Of a stretch of DNA of 12,044 bases, positions 5,225-12,044 are shown one piece after another (positions within the stretch are counted from its first letter, which is position 1; each line of letters opens with the position of its first letter). The notes beneath the pieces are model-generated. The model was not told where the DNA came from and ran no database searches. It saw nothing but the letters and a program-made list of their open reading frames with translations. This DNA comes from Bacillota bacterium (GTDB lineage: Bacteria > Bacillota > Clostridia > Acetivibrionales > DSM-1351): contig JAEVZU010000197.1 of NCBI GenBank assembly GCA_023392075.1, positions 1 to 12,044 on the forward strand. Direction: 5' to 3'. Made by a program: the position numbers and the translations under genes.

Positions 5225-6145
5225 GTGGGGTTATTCAGTGCAAACTACAATAAACCGGGCCCTGGAGTAGATAAGGACGCTCCTCCCAAGCCGAGATTTT
5301 TTATTTTTTTTGAAGTACTAAAACGTAAATTCTGGCATTTGCTCAGAGTTAACATGATGTTTGTCTTATTTAATATTCCTGCATTGCTGGCTGCTTTTTT
5401 TGTGGCAGAAGTATTTTTGCAAAAAATCAAAATTGACGCCGGTGGGATAGGTGATTTTTATCTCAGATTCTTTTTAGCGGCTTTGATTACGATGATGCCG
5501 GTAATTACCTTCGGACCTGTACAGGCAGGTTTTACCTATATTCTGAGGAATTATTCAAGAGAAGAGCATTCCTTTATATGGTGGGATTTCAAGGAAAACT
5601 TCGTTAAAAACTTTAAGCAGGGTATGGCAATTACAGGGATAGATATTGTTATAATGTATATTCTTGGTATAGCAATTAATTTTTATACCGGCCAGAGCGG
5701 GTTGCTTTCAACTGCTGCTACGTCCTTTGTATTTTTGTCGCTTGTGATTTTTGTTATAATGCATTTATACATTTATCCCATGCTGGTTACAGTACATTTA
5801 AGTATCAAAGATATTTACAAAAATGCATTTATTTTTACCATACTCAAGTTCCTGCCGAATCTGCTGTTTTTTATTTTAAACATAGCAATCGCCTATGCGG
5901 CCTTCTATAACGTGCTGATTGGTCTGGTACTTTATATTTTCCTTCTGCCTAGCTTTATCGGCTTGATGAATAACTTTTACGTCAATCCGATTATAAAGAA
6001 ATATGTGATTACCGAAACCGCAGAACTCGAAGAAGAAGACGACGAGGAAGAGGCTGACGGAGGAGAGAGCTTCTACAGAAAGGATTATAAGGAAGAGGGC
6101 AATAGGGCCGAAACTGATGATTCCGATGATTCCGAAGAAAATTAA
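5225..6145 (+). CDS. YesL-like membrane protein (DUF624 family)
   Basis: This 306-residue integral membrane protein has about six hydrophobic segments (roughly 36-62, 75-105, 133-155, 160-190, 203-225 and 228-250). RKFWHLLRVNMMFVLFNIP near the N-terminus and FGPVQAGFTYILRNYSREEHSFIWWDFKENF are the hallmarks of the YesL/DUF624 family, which in Bacillus occurs beside carbohydrate uptake and rhamnogalacturonan genes; its molecular function is not established. No sugar genes are nearby here. The last 40 residues are a very acidic cytosolic or exposed tail rich in Glu and Asp. The start is the GTG after AAGGAGAG with six bases of spacing; an upstream ATG frame from 5135 overlaps the predicted promoter and is less likely. 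It ends at a strong terminator facing the ACT gene. Confidence 0.8.
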   Translation: MGLFSANYNKPGPGVDKDAPPKPRFFIFFEVLKRKFWHLLRVNMMFVLFNIPALLAAFFVAEVFLQKIKIDAGGIGDFYLRFFLAALITMMPVITFGPVQAGFTYILRNYSREEHSFIWWDFKENFVKNFKQGMAITGIDIVIMYILGIAINFYTGQSGLLSTAATSFVFLSLVIFVIMHLYIYPMLVTVHLSIKDIYKNAFIFTILKFLPNLLFFILNIAIAYAAFYNVLIGLVLYIFLLPSFIGLMNNFYVNPIIKKYVITETAELEEEDDEEEADGGESFYRKDYKEEGNRAETDDSDDSEEN

Positions 6146-6176
6146 AAGAGTTTAATATAAAAAAATATCTTGGCAT

Positions 6177-6221
6177 ATAAAAGGAGCACTGACCTTATTG
6201 AAAGGCACAGTGCTCTTTTAT
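6177..6221. terminator. Bidirectional terminator between DUF624 and ACT genes
   Basis: ATAAAAGGAGCACTG (6177-6191) pairs with CAGTGCTCTTTTAT (6208-6221), with a single bulged G and a 16-base loop. The A/T-rich outer stem supplies a T-run in both directions, matching the convergent genes on either side. Confidence 0.75.
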
Positions 6222-6275
6222 GTAAAGACAATATTTAATATCAAAATAAAATACTTACCGCTTGAGCTTTGATCT

Positions 6276-6746
6276 CTAAAGCGTGAATTCTTCCTTTACG
6301 GCAGATACAGTCCTGTCAGTATCCTTATCATATATAAGAAATGAGATATCCACTTCCGAGGTAGTAATAAGTTTTACTTCAACCTCGTTGGCAGCCAGAA
6401 GTCTGAACAATCGTGCCGCAACTCCCGGAATTTCCTTCATTGCTTCACCGAATACGCTTATTTTGGTGCTGTTGGAATCAATACCGACCTTAAGATCCGG
6501 AACAGAACCTTTATATGCATTGAGCAACGCTATAACCCTGGCAATGTTATCTGCCGGAATACTGAAGGAAATACTGATTTTTCCTTTATAAGGAGGAGAT
6601 TGACTGATCATATCAATATTTATGTTTTCTTCTGCAATTTTACTGAACATTCTTGATATGAGCTGCATATCGTTTGGAAGATTATCTGCCGTCACCAGTG
6701 CTACATTGTACAGGGTACTCATACTTGTAACCGAATTATCAGACAT
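6276..6746 (-). CDS. Free-standing tandem ACT protein resembling the aspartokinase regulatory region
   Basis: The 156-residue protein contains two ACT-type units and no kinase domain. The first half (about 12-82) reads NVALVTADNLPNDMQLISRM, then INIDMISQSPP; the second (about 84-156) has KISVFGEAMKEIPGVAARLF and VKLITTSEVDISFLI. These match the C-terminal ACT pair of aspartate kinases, where lysine or threonine binds. It is close in size to the separately translated beta subunit of B. subtilis aspartokinase II, but here it is its own gene. ATG is preceded by AAGGAGGG seven bases upstream, so translation is independent. It follows dapB by 28 bp as the last gene of the lysine-riboswitch operon. 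Likely roles are binding lysine or a related amino acid and modulating an aspartokinase encoded elsewhere; this is inference. Confidence 0.8.
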   Translation of the reverse strand: MSDNSVTSMSTLYNVALVTADNLPNDMQLISRMFSKIAEENINIDMISQSPPYKGKISISFSIPADNIARVIALLNAYKGSVPDLKVGIDSNSTKISVFGEAMKEIPGVAARLFRLLAANEVEVKLITTSEVDISFLIYDKDTDRTVSAVKEEFTL

Positions 6747-6774
6747 AAGAATTCCCTCCTTGAAAAAGTTAAAT

Positions 6775-7539
6775 TTATTTTATTTCAGCAATCAGGTCAG
6801 TCATCGAATACAAGCCGGGTCCTTTGGCTGCAAGAAAAAGAGACGCTTTTAATGCACCCACACCGAATATTTCCTTTGATGTAGCAGTGTGGTTTATTTC
6901 AATGATTTCATCATTGCCTGCAAATATTACCGAGTGGTCTCCTACGATTGTGCCGCCGCGAACTGCATGTATTCCAATTTCCTGCCTGCCGCGTTTTTTT
7001 CTTCTGGAATGCCTGTCATACATGTATTCACACTTTTCTTCCAGTGTTTCATTGATTGCGTCTGCAATGGCCAGAGCTGTACCACTTGGAGCGTCAATTT
7101 TTTGATTGTGGTGTTTTTCCACAATTTCAATATCAAACTGTCCTTCAAGTATCTTGGCAGCCTTTTTAACCAAATCAATAAGCAAGTTTACCCCAATAGA
7201 CATATTTGCCGAGAAGAATACAGGAATATGTTTTGATACTTCGTTTTTTAAAACATGGTTCTGTTCACTGGAAAGGCCGGTTGTGCACATAACAATAGGT
7301 ATTTTCCTCTCCTGTGCAAATTCGATCAAACCGCCGAAGGCTTTGGGGTTTGAAAAATCTATGATAACATCAGCCTTTACATTGCATTCCTTTGGAGAAG
7401 TAAAAACAGGGTAGGGGTTATTTGTATTATTATTTATGTCAAGTCCGGCGGCTATCTTTAATCCGTTAAAGCCATCAGCCAGTCTGGTAATTACCTGACC
7501 CATCTTTCCATTGCATCCGCTTAGTAAAACATTGATCAT
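6775..7539 (-). CDS. dapB: 4-hydroxy-tetrahydrodipicolinate reductase
   Basis: DapB reduces the product of DapA to tetrahydrodipicolinate with NAD(P)H, the second committed step to diaminopimelate and lysine. The 254-residue protein has the dinucleotide-binding turn GCNGKMGQ at 8-15, CTTGL near 85-89, and the family signature EKHHNQKIDAPSGTAL at about 141-156, with the His pair and Lys147 as catalytic residues. Its length is normal for the family. AGGATGTGA nine bases before the ATG at 7539 supports this start; a GTG at 7551 is possible, but its ribosome binding site would be too close. dapA lies 94 bp upstream without a terminator between them, so the genes probably share the riboswitch-controlled transcript. 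Confidence 0.95.
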   Translation of the reverse strand: MINVLLSGCNGKMGQVITRLADGFNGLKIAAGLDINNNTNNPYPVFTSPKECNVKADVIIDFSNPKAFGGLIEFAQERKIPIVMCTTGLSSEQNHVLKNEVSKHIPVFFSANMSIGVNLLIDLVKKAAKILEGQFDIEIVEKHHNQKIDAPSGTALAIADAINETLEEKCEYMYDRHSRRKKRGRQEIGIHAVRGGTIVGDHSVIFAGNDEIIEINHTATSKEIFGVGALKASLFLAAKGPGLYSMTDLIAEIK

Positions 7540-7633
7540 TTGTTTTTTCACATCCTAATCTATATTATAAGTATATTAGTTAAAGAGCATTTTAAGTAAT
7601 TAATGTTTTAATTATGTTAAATCTGCAAGCTGT

Positions 7634-8515
7634 CTATTGAAGCAAACCGTATTTCTTCAGTTCAATTTTAAGAAGGTCCAGATTCTTATCGGACATATCA
7701 ACCAGAGGTAATCTGCAGCTGCCAACATTCATACCGAGCAGATTCATTGCTGCTTTTATGGGAATAGGACTGACTTCAACAAATAAGGCTTTGATAAGGT
7801 CAAGTGTCTTCAATTGAAGCTGCCGGCTGCCTTCAACGTCACCGGCAAGATATTTGGCGACAATATCATGGGTATCCTTGGGTATGATATTTGCCATTAC
7901 CGAAATAACACCCTTTGCCCCCATGGAAAGGAAGGGTACAATAGCTCCGTCCTCTCCTGAATACACTGTAAAATCTTCACCGCAAAGGTTTACGATATCA
8001 CCAACCTGAGAGAGATTGCATTCCTTGATTGCAACGATATTGTCAATTTCAGACAATGCCTTGATGGTTTCGGGAGCAATATTCAGGTTTGTTCTGGAAG
8101 GTACGTTATATAGGACAGCAGGAATGCTTATGCTGTTTGCGATAAGCTTGAAATGTTCATATAATCCCTTCTGGGTTGTTTTGTTATAATATGGGGTAAC
8201 GGTCAGTATGGCATCTGCTCCAACCTCCTGGGCATATTTGCTCAGCTCTATTGCATGTACGGTATGGTTGCTCCCTGTTCCGGCTATAACCGGAACTCTT
8301 CCTTTAACCTTTTCAACAGAAAATTTAATTGCTGCCTTATGTTCTTCATCATACATGGTAGACGCCTCACCAGTAGTGCCCACAATAATTATGGCATCGG
8401 TGCCTTCCTTGATTTGATACTCAATTAATTCGGAAAGTTTATTGTAGTCAGTACCTTCATTTGTAAATGGGGTAACTATCGCAACGCCTGATCCTGTAAA
8501 AATTGGTCTTCTCAT
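7634..8515 (-). CDS. dapA: 4-hydroxy-tetrahydrodipicolinate synthase
   Basis: DapA condenses pyruvate with aspartate semialdehyde, the entry reaction of the lysine/diaminopimelate pathway in the cytosol. The 293-residue TIM barrel shows GTTGEAST with Thr47 and Thr48, the YY pair at 109-110, YNVPSRTN with Tyr136 and Arg141, and the Schiff-base Lys164 in AIKE. These correspond to E. coli Thr44/45, Tyr107, Tyr133, Arg138 and Lys161, so the active site is complete. The start has AGGAGG five bases upstream. It is the first gene of the operon, and a lysine riboswitch with a terminator lies in its leader, so expression should drop when lysine is plentiful. Confidence 0.97.
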   Translation of the reverse strand: MRRPIFTGSGVAIVTPFTNEGTDYNKLSELIEYQIKEGTDAIIIVGTTGEASTMYDEEHKAAIKFSVEKVKGRVPVIAGTGSNHTVHAIELSKYAQEVGADAILTVTPYYNKTTQKGLYEHFKLIANSISIPAVLYNVPSRTNLNIAPETIKALSEIDNIVAIKECNLSQVGDIVNLCGEDFTVYSGEDGAIVPFLSMGAKGVISVMANIIPKDTHDIVAKYLAGDVEGSRQLQLKTLDLIKALFVEVSPIPIKAAMNLLGMNVGSCRLPLVDMSDKNLDLLKIELKKYGLLQ

Positions 8516-8522
8516 AATAACC

Positions 8523-8561
8523 TCCTAAGCCATATTTATGGCTTTGAGCCGCACAGCGGCT
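8523..8561 (-). other. Two hairpins directly before the dapA ribosome binding site
   Basis: On the transcript, AGCCGC-TGT-GCGGCT (6 bp) is followed by AAGCCAT-AAAT-ATGGCTT (7 bp), and the second stem ends right at the AGGAGG of dapA. They are downstream of the riboswitch terminator, so they are present only in read-through mRNA. They may shield the 5' end of a processed transcript or tune ribosome access; this is inference. Confidence 0.5.
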
Positions 8562-8618
8562 ACAAAATGTAATAAAAATTTGAATAAAAAGTTATAAATT
8601 ACTATACGCTTATACGCT

Positions 8619-8643
8619 AAAAAACGCTGGCATGAGCCAACGT
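8619..8643 (-). terminator. Lysine riboswitch intrinsic terminator
   Basis: On the minus strand, ACGTTGGC-TCAT-GCCAGCGT forms an 8-bp stem with one G-U pair, followed by a T-run. It is the off-state element between the aptamer and dapA. A competing hairpin (8682-8643) pairs TCTGTTT with AAACAGA and ATTATAA with TTATAAT. It uses part of the 3' strand of aptamer helix P1, so it can form only when P1 is open, and it abuts the terminator stem. Confidence 0.8.
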
Positions 8644-8679
8644 CTGTTTTAAAAATTATAACCTGAAATTATAATAAAC

Positions 8680-8851
8680 AGATAGCGCTCCACCACATCA
8701 TTATGATGACAGTCACAAAGTTCTTAACCTTGAAACCAGGTATTACACAGTTATTGGGATGTAATCACCTTCGGCGCTTTTTCCTTTTGCTGCAAATCAC
8801 AAGACCCCAAAATCCTCATTGCAGATACTTATAAAAAACGCACCTCTATCT
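8680..8851 (-). promoter_or_regulatory. Lysine riboswitch (L-box) aptamer
   Basis: The leader transcript begins with AGATAGAGGTGCG and ends with GGAGCGCTATCT, so helix P1 is AGATAG with CTATCT. Between them are AAGTAT, the block AAAAGCGCCGAAGGTGA and GACTGTCATCATAATGATG with TGGTGGAGC. These are the conserved core elements of lysine riboswitches such as the B. subtilis lysC leader, in the same order. Lysine binding would stabilise P1 and free the downstream terminator, switching off dapA, dapB and the ACT gene. A T-box was considered and does not fit. Confidence 0.94.
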
Positions 8852-8873
8852 AAAACCGTTATTTATTTAATTT

Positions 8874-8902
8874 ATCATATCATTGGTGAATAAATGTGTC
8901 AA
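8874..8902 (-). promoter_or_regulatory. Sigma-A promoter of the dapA operon
   Basis: On the minus strand, TTGACA (8902-8897) and TATGAT (8879-8874) are 17 bp apart. Transcription would start near 8867, about 16 nt before the riboswitch aptamer. Confidence 0.85.
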
Positions 8903-9051
8903 ATATTTTTACCCTCTTTTAGTAGTATATGTCCTATAGTATATGCCGCATATTTCAATTCTGTTACAGTTTCTGATTCATGCAGGAGGTAGAATATTCC
9001 TTGTCGAAACAAGCTAAAAAAAATGACGAAAAGACAAGGAGTTTGTTACAA

Positions 9052-10728
9052 ATGAAGAAAATTTGCTTATTTTTAAGCATGGTATTACTTTTAACGATGT
9101 TTCCCAATATTAGCAGCTTTAATGCAAACGCGGCATCAAATCAAGCAGCATCAATTCAAACGGTCAAAATCGGATTGTACTATGGTTCAAAGGCACAAAG
9201 CCAAATGATTATCAGCGCGGATAAAGGTATGGCATACAGCGCATATGACGCCGCTGCAAATACATATTCCCAGGTTTTTAACTCAAGTCCGGGTCAAAAT
9301 ATCAATATCAGAAAAGACAGCTATTTTTCCGGCAGCGGGGAAAAGCTGACAGCTGTTGCAGCTGAAGGAAATCCAACAATAGGTCCCTTTCATTTGAAAC
9401 TGAAAAATACCTATAAAACCTATAATGACACATTACCGGTTATAAATACATATAAGCAGAAGGGAATTACTGCTTATCCGGTATTTACCGACGACGGCTG
9501 GAATATCTGGACAGGCTTCTATATTGACCATGCTGCTGCCGAGACGGCAATCACAGCAGTTAAACAAAAACTGGGACAGATCGAATGCACTGTAATTGAT
9601 AATGTTGAGACAAGAATATGCGGTGCCGACAGCAATACCGGAGATATAATTTTTATGTATGCGGCAGAACAAAAACTTTTAAGAGGCAAGTCGCTTGCCG
9701 AAGGTGAGCCCATACAAATCGGCACCGGTAAGCTTAATACATACAGAGGACAGGTGGAATTCCTGAGAGCAGCCGGCAGCGATATGACCATTATTAATGT
9801 TTTATCGATGGAAGAGTATCTTTACGGTGTAGTTCCCAATGAAATAGAGAGTTTCTCCAATATTGAGGCACTCAAGGCTCAGGCAGTGGCTGCGAGAACT
9901 TATGCCTACCTGAATCTGACGAAAAACAGCAAGTCAAATACGCATTTAAATTATGGTTTTAATCTCTGCAATGATATACACTGTCAGGTTTATAAGGGAA
10001 TGAGCTCGGAAAATGCATTTACAAATACTGCTGTTGATGAAACAAAGGATATGGTCATAACTTATGAAGGCAAATTAATAGAAGCGGTTTATTCGGCCTC
10101 CAGCGGCGGTCAGACCGAGGATGCTACAAATGTATGGGGCGGTGCTCCTTATCTGAAAAGTGTCGAGGATAAATATGAATCGGGGAAATCGCCCAAATAT
10201 AACTGGACATTAACTTTTACTGCCGATGAAATCAGTCAGAAGCTGAAAAATTATAATGTTGGCAATGTTACCGGTATAGAAGTTACCAAAGTGTCAGAGG
10301 CGGGCAGACCTATAGAAGTTATAATCAAAGGTACTCTCAAGCCGGAGGGAATAAAGTTCACAAAAGACGGCTGCAGAACATTTTTAGGATTATACAGTCA
10401 ATGGTATACCTTAACAACTAATTCGGATATTACTGTCCTGGTCGACGGCAAGGAAGAAAAAAGGCAGCCTGGAGAGCTGACGGTAGTTACGGCTGACGGT
10501 GAAACAAAAAGTACCGAGCCAGGTGAAAAGTTGACCATAGTTGATGCTGAGGGGCAAACTGCTGAAGTTCCTGCAGCTCCCACAGAATATATCTTCACCG
10601 GAAAAGGCTATGGGCACGCCGTAGGAATGAGCCAGGAGGGAGCCAAGGGTATGGCAAATGCCGGCTTTACATTTAATCAAATACTGACTCATTACTATAC
10701 CGGGACTCAGATAGAAGTAAAGAAATAG
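9052..10728 (+). CDS. Secreted SpoIID/LytB-domain protein with an N-terminal SPOR-like region
   Basis: This 558-residue protein is probably exported and acts on peptidoglycan; SpoIID itself is a lytic transglycosylase acting on denuded glycan during engulfment. A signal peptide covers residues 1-27 (MKK, hydrophobic core, cleavage near NANA). Residues about 124-175 (YPVFTDDGWNIWTGFY, then AAAETAITAVKQKLG) resemble a SPOR domain. The SpoIID domain starts near 245: SMEEYLYGVVPNEIES with Glu264 as candidate catalytic acid, then EALKAQAVAARTYAY. H298, C306, H310 and C311 resemble the zinc site described for Clostridioides difficile SpoIID. The C-terminal GKGYGHAVGMSQEGA is at 517-531. A 50-residue acidic, Gly/Thr-rich stretch (461-513) is inserted just before it. 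An alternative TTG start at 9001 has a strong AGGAGGT. No spoIIQ or other stage II genes adjoin, so it may be a paralog. Confidence 0.87.
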   Translation: MKKICLFLSMVLLLTMFPNISSFNANAASNQAASIQTVKIGLYYGSKAQSQMIISADKGMAYSAYDAAANTYSQVFNSSPGQNINIRKDSYFSGSGEKLTAVAAEGNPTIGPFHLKLKNTYKTYNDTLPVINTYKQKGITAYPVFTDDGWNIWTGFYIDHAAAETAITAVKQKLGQIECTVIDNVETRICGADSNTGDIIFMYAAEQKLLRGKSLAEGEPIQIGTGKLNTYRGQVEFLRAAGSDMTIINVLSMEEYLYGVVPNEIESFSNIEALKAQAVAARTYAYLNLTKNSKSNTHLNYGFNLCNDIHCQVYKGMSSENAFTNTAVDETKDMVITYEGKLIEAVYSASSGGQTEDATNVWGGAPYLKSVEDKYESGKSPKYNWTLTFTADEISQKLKNYNVGNVTGIEVTKVSEAGRPIEVIIKGTLKPEGIKFTKDGCRTFLGLYSQWYTLTTNSDITVLVDGKEEKRQPGELTVVTADGETKSTEPGEKLTIVDAEGQTAEVPAAPTEYIFTGKGYGHAVGMSQEGAKGMANAGFTFNQILTHYYTGTQIEVKK

Positions 10729-10761
10729 AAAATACTTCTCCGGTTAAAATATACGTACAGG

Positions 10762-10820
10762 AGGAGCAGAAATAGAACTTACCGACAGGTAGAGCCTATT
10801 CCTGCTCCTTTATTTATTTT
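10762..10820 (+). terminator. Terminator after the SpoIID-family gene
   Basis: AGGAGCAG (10762-10769) pairs with CTGCTCCT (10802-10809), and the stem is extended inward by AATAG with CTATT. An inner TACC-GACA-GGTA hairpin closes the loop. A T-rich tail follows. It isolates the gene from fabH downstream. Confidence 0.8.
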
Positions 10821-10826
10821 GAAATA

Positions 10827-10856
10827 TTGACTATAAATAGAATAATATGGTAAAAT
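10827..10856 (+). promoter_or_regulatory. Predicted sigma-A promoter for fabH
   Basis: TTGACT (10827-10832) and TAAAAT (10851-10856) are separated by 18 bp. The start would be near 10863, about 48 nt before the fabH ATG. Confidence 0.6.
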
Positions 10857-10870
10857 GTTGTTATTAGGTA

Positions 10871-10887
10871 TTAGTACCAGGTGATAA
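10871..10887 (-). promoter_or_regulatory. FapR-box-like palindrome at fabH
   Basis: Read on the minus strand the site is TTATCACCTGGTACTAA. Against the 17-bp FapR operator as I recall it (TTAGTACCTRNTACTAA) it agrees at 15 of 17 positions, with one half-site perfect. It lies just after the predicted fabH start point, where a repressor would block transcription. FapR is the malonyl-CoA-responsive repressor of fatty acid synthesis genes in Gram-positive bacteria. Presence of fapR in this genome is not shown. Confidence 0.6.
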
Positions 10888-10910
10888 ATGGAAATGTTAA
10901 GGAGGTAAAG

Positions 10911-11891
10911 ATGCAGTACAACTCAAGTTCAAAAATTACAGCGGTAGGTGCATACTTACCAGAAAGAATTCTGACTAATCATGATCTTGAAAAGCTTGTT
11001 GATACAAACGATGAGTGGATTGTACGCCGAACAGGAGTTAAGGAAAGAAGAATAGCACAAAAGGATGAGTTTTCAAGTGATATGGCAATAAAAGCTGTAG
11101 AAAATCTATTGTCCGGGCATAGCGCTGCAATCGATGATGTGGATATGATAATTGTTACAACATTTACCCCCGATCATTTAACACCGTCAGTTGCTGCTCT
11201 GGTCCAGGGATATTATGGTATTCAAAATGCGGGAACAATGGATATAAATGCCGCCTGTACGGGATTTACCTATGGGCTGTGTGTAGCCGATTCATTAATA
11301 ACAGCAGGCAATTTCAAAAAAATATTGCTTATATCCTCCGAAGCTACATCTAAAATAATGGATTATACCGATAGAAACACATGTATAATATTTGGTGATG
11401 CAGCAACAGCACTTGTAATAGAAAAAACAGACGGGAAGGGAAGTATTCTGGCCTCCAATTTTAATTCCGACGGAAAACTGGCTGAAAATGTAACCTGCAG
11501 CGTGTTGTCAGACAAGGTGAATGGCAGAAAACTTGAAAAAAGCAGATTATTTCAGCAGGAGGGAAAGTTCCTGTATGAATATGTTGTAAAAACCATTCCG
11601 GACGGTGTGCAAAGTCTGCTGAAAAAATCAGGACTTACTTTGGAGGACATAGCCTGGTTTGTACCTCACAGTGCCAATTTACGTATGATTGAGGCACTGT
11701 GCAAAAGATTGGAATTCCCAATGGAAAAAACGTTGATAAGCAATGAGTATTATGGAAATACCTCCTCTGCAACAATACCTCTTGCCATATGGATCGCTTT
11801 ACAAGCTTCAAGAATCAAACCGGGCGATAAGATGGTCCTGTACGGTTTCGGCGGAGGTCTGACACATGGAGGTGTTGTACTGGAGTGGTAA
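10911..11891 (+). CDS. fabH: 3-oxoacyl-ACP synthase III (FabHB type)
   Basis: KAS III starts fatty acid synthesis by condensing acetyl-CoA or branched acyl-CoA with malonyl-ACP. The 326-residue protein has the complete triad: Cys116 in NAACTGFTYG, His253 in VPHSANLRMI and Asn283 in YYGNTSSATIP. TNDEWIVRRTGVKERR near the N-terminus and GFGGGLTHGG at the end are family signatures. VPHSANLRMIEA and the C-terminal ending in W resemble the second B. subtilis enzyme, FabHB (YhfB), more than FabHA. The ATG is chosen because AAGGAGGT ends four bases upstream; the open frame reaches back to 10881 without a better site. The gene is alone, not in a fab cluster, which suits a secondary or specialised copy. 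A FapR-like operator lies in its leader. Confidence 0.92.
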   Translation: MQYNSSSKITAVGAYLPERILTNHDLEKLVDTNDEWIVRRTGVKERRIAQKDEFSSDMAIKAVENLLSGHSAAIDDVDMIIVTTFTPDHLTPSVAALVQGYYGIQNAGTMDINAACTGFTYGLCVADSLITAGNFKKILLISSEATSKIMDYTDRNTCIIFGDAATALVIEKTDGKGSILASNFNSDGKLAENVTCSVLSDKVNGRKLEKSRLFQQEGKFLYEYVVKTIPDGVQSLLKKSGLTLEDIAWFVPHSANLRMIEALCKRLEFPMEKTLISNEYYGNTSSATIPLAIWIALQASRIKPGDKMVLYGFGGGLTHGGVVLEW

Positions 11892-11920
11892 AATACAATT
11901 GAAGGATAAAATTACAACTT

Positions 11921-12044
11921 AGAACCTGTTTAGTATCTCATTGCACTCGTCATTTTGGCGTATTTTGCGCCATGCTGCGTTAAATTTTCTAGGAATAAAC
12001 AAATTATTCCTTCGAAAATTTGCCTTGCCTGGCAGAAAATTCAC
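11921..12044. repeat. Palindrome-rich repeat or mobile-element end, cut by the window edge
   Basis: From about 11921 the sequence is dense in inverted repeats. TGGCG (11956-11960) pairs with CGCCA (11968-11972). AAATTTTC (11982-11989) pairs with GAAAATTT (12014-12021), enclosing GGAATAA (11992-11998) with TTATTCC (12004-12010). No reading frame is convincing. It looks like the left part of a dispersed repeat or insertion element. The right end is outside the window, so neither its borders nor a target duplication can be seen. Confidence 0.45.

Noticed and set aside
6283..6591. Plus-strand ORF opposite the ACT gene, and similar ones opposite dapB
   Set aside because: These are reverse-frame shadows of well supported genes without their own translation signals.
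8601..8625. Tandem GCGTATA repeat near the riboswitch terminator
   Set aside because: There are only two short units, partly within the terminator tail; it is too small to support a function.
8619..8866. T-box leader for dapA
   Set aside because: The core sequences AGATAGAGGTGCG, GCGCCGAAGG and GGAGCGCTATCT are those of the lysine riboswitch, and no T-box sequence is visible.

Overview
The window looks like chromosome from a low-GC, spore-forming member of the Clostridia, possibly the Ruminiclostridium/Acetivibrio group. That placement is inferred from AT-rich intergenic DNA, strong AGGAGG-type ribosome binding sites, a spore-coat transglutaminase gene, a SpoIID-type protein, a lysine riboswitch ahead of dapA, and small DUF proteins typical of this class. 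No rRNA, CRISPR array, phage module or complete transposase gene is visible.

Layout. (1) 1-1853: a membrane diguanylate cyclase with an intact GGDEF site and I-site, convergent with a small membrane protein (DUF6512-like). (2) 1932-4545: a roughly 2.25 kb segment flanked by two same-orientation copies of a TA-flanked, inverted-repeat-bounded MITE-like element. It holds a small exported DUF4359-like protein, an unrecognised 325-aa protein, and, overlapping it by 8 bp, a transglutaminase closely resembling Bacillus subtilis Tgl. (3) 4604-4945: a Cys-rich 60-aa protein (DUF6472-like), a shared bidirectional terminator, and tRNA-Leu(GAG) on the minus strand with a consensus promoter. (4) 5138-6145: a YesL/DUF624-like membrane protein with its own promoter. 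(5) 6276-8902, minus strand: a lysine operon made of promoter, lysine riboswitch with terminator, dapA, dapB and a free-standing tandem ACT protein resembling the aspartokinase regulatory region. (6) 9052-10820: a secreted SpoIID/LytB-family protein and its terminator. (7) 10827-11891: a FabHB-type ketoacyl-ACP synthase III with a promoter and a FapR-box-like palindrome. (8) 11921-12044: the left part of a palindrome-rich repeat that continues past the window.

How the parts work together. The dapA-dapB-ACT set is a lysine/diaminopimelate module: the riboswitch would stop transcription when lysine is high, and the ACT protein is placed to add allosteric control. The Tgl pair and the SpoIID-family protein fit sporulation and wall remodelling. 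The fabH gene fits membrane-lipid control by malonyl-CoA through FapR.

The least explained item is the unrecognised protein translationally coupled to Tgl inside the MITE-flanked segment. Also notable are the stand-alone aspartokinase-like ACT protein, the FapR-like operator at fabH, and a 13-nt anti-T-arm sequence in the trailer of the leucine tRNA. All functional statements come from reading motifs and recalled family features; no search was run.
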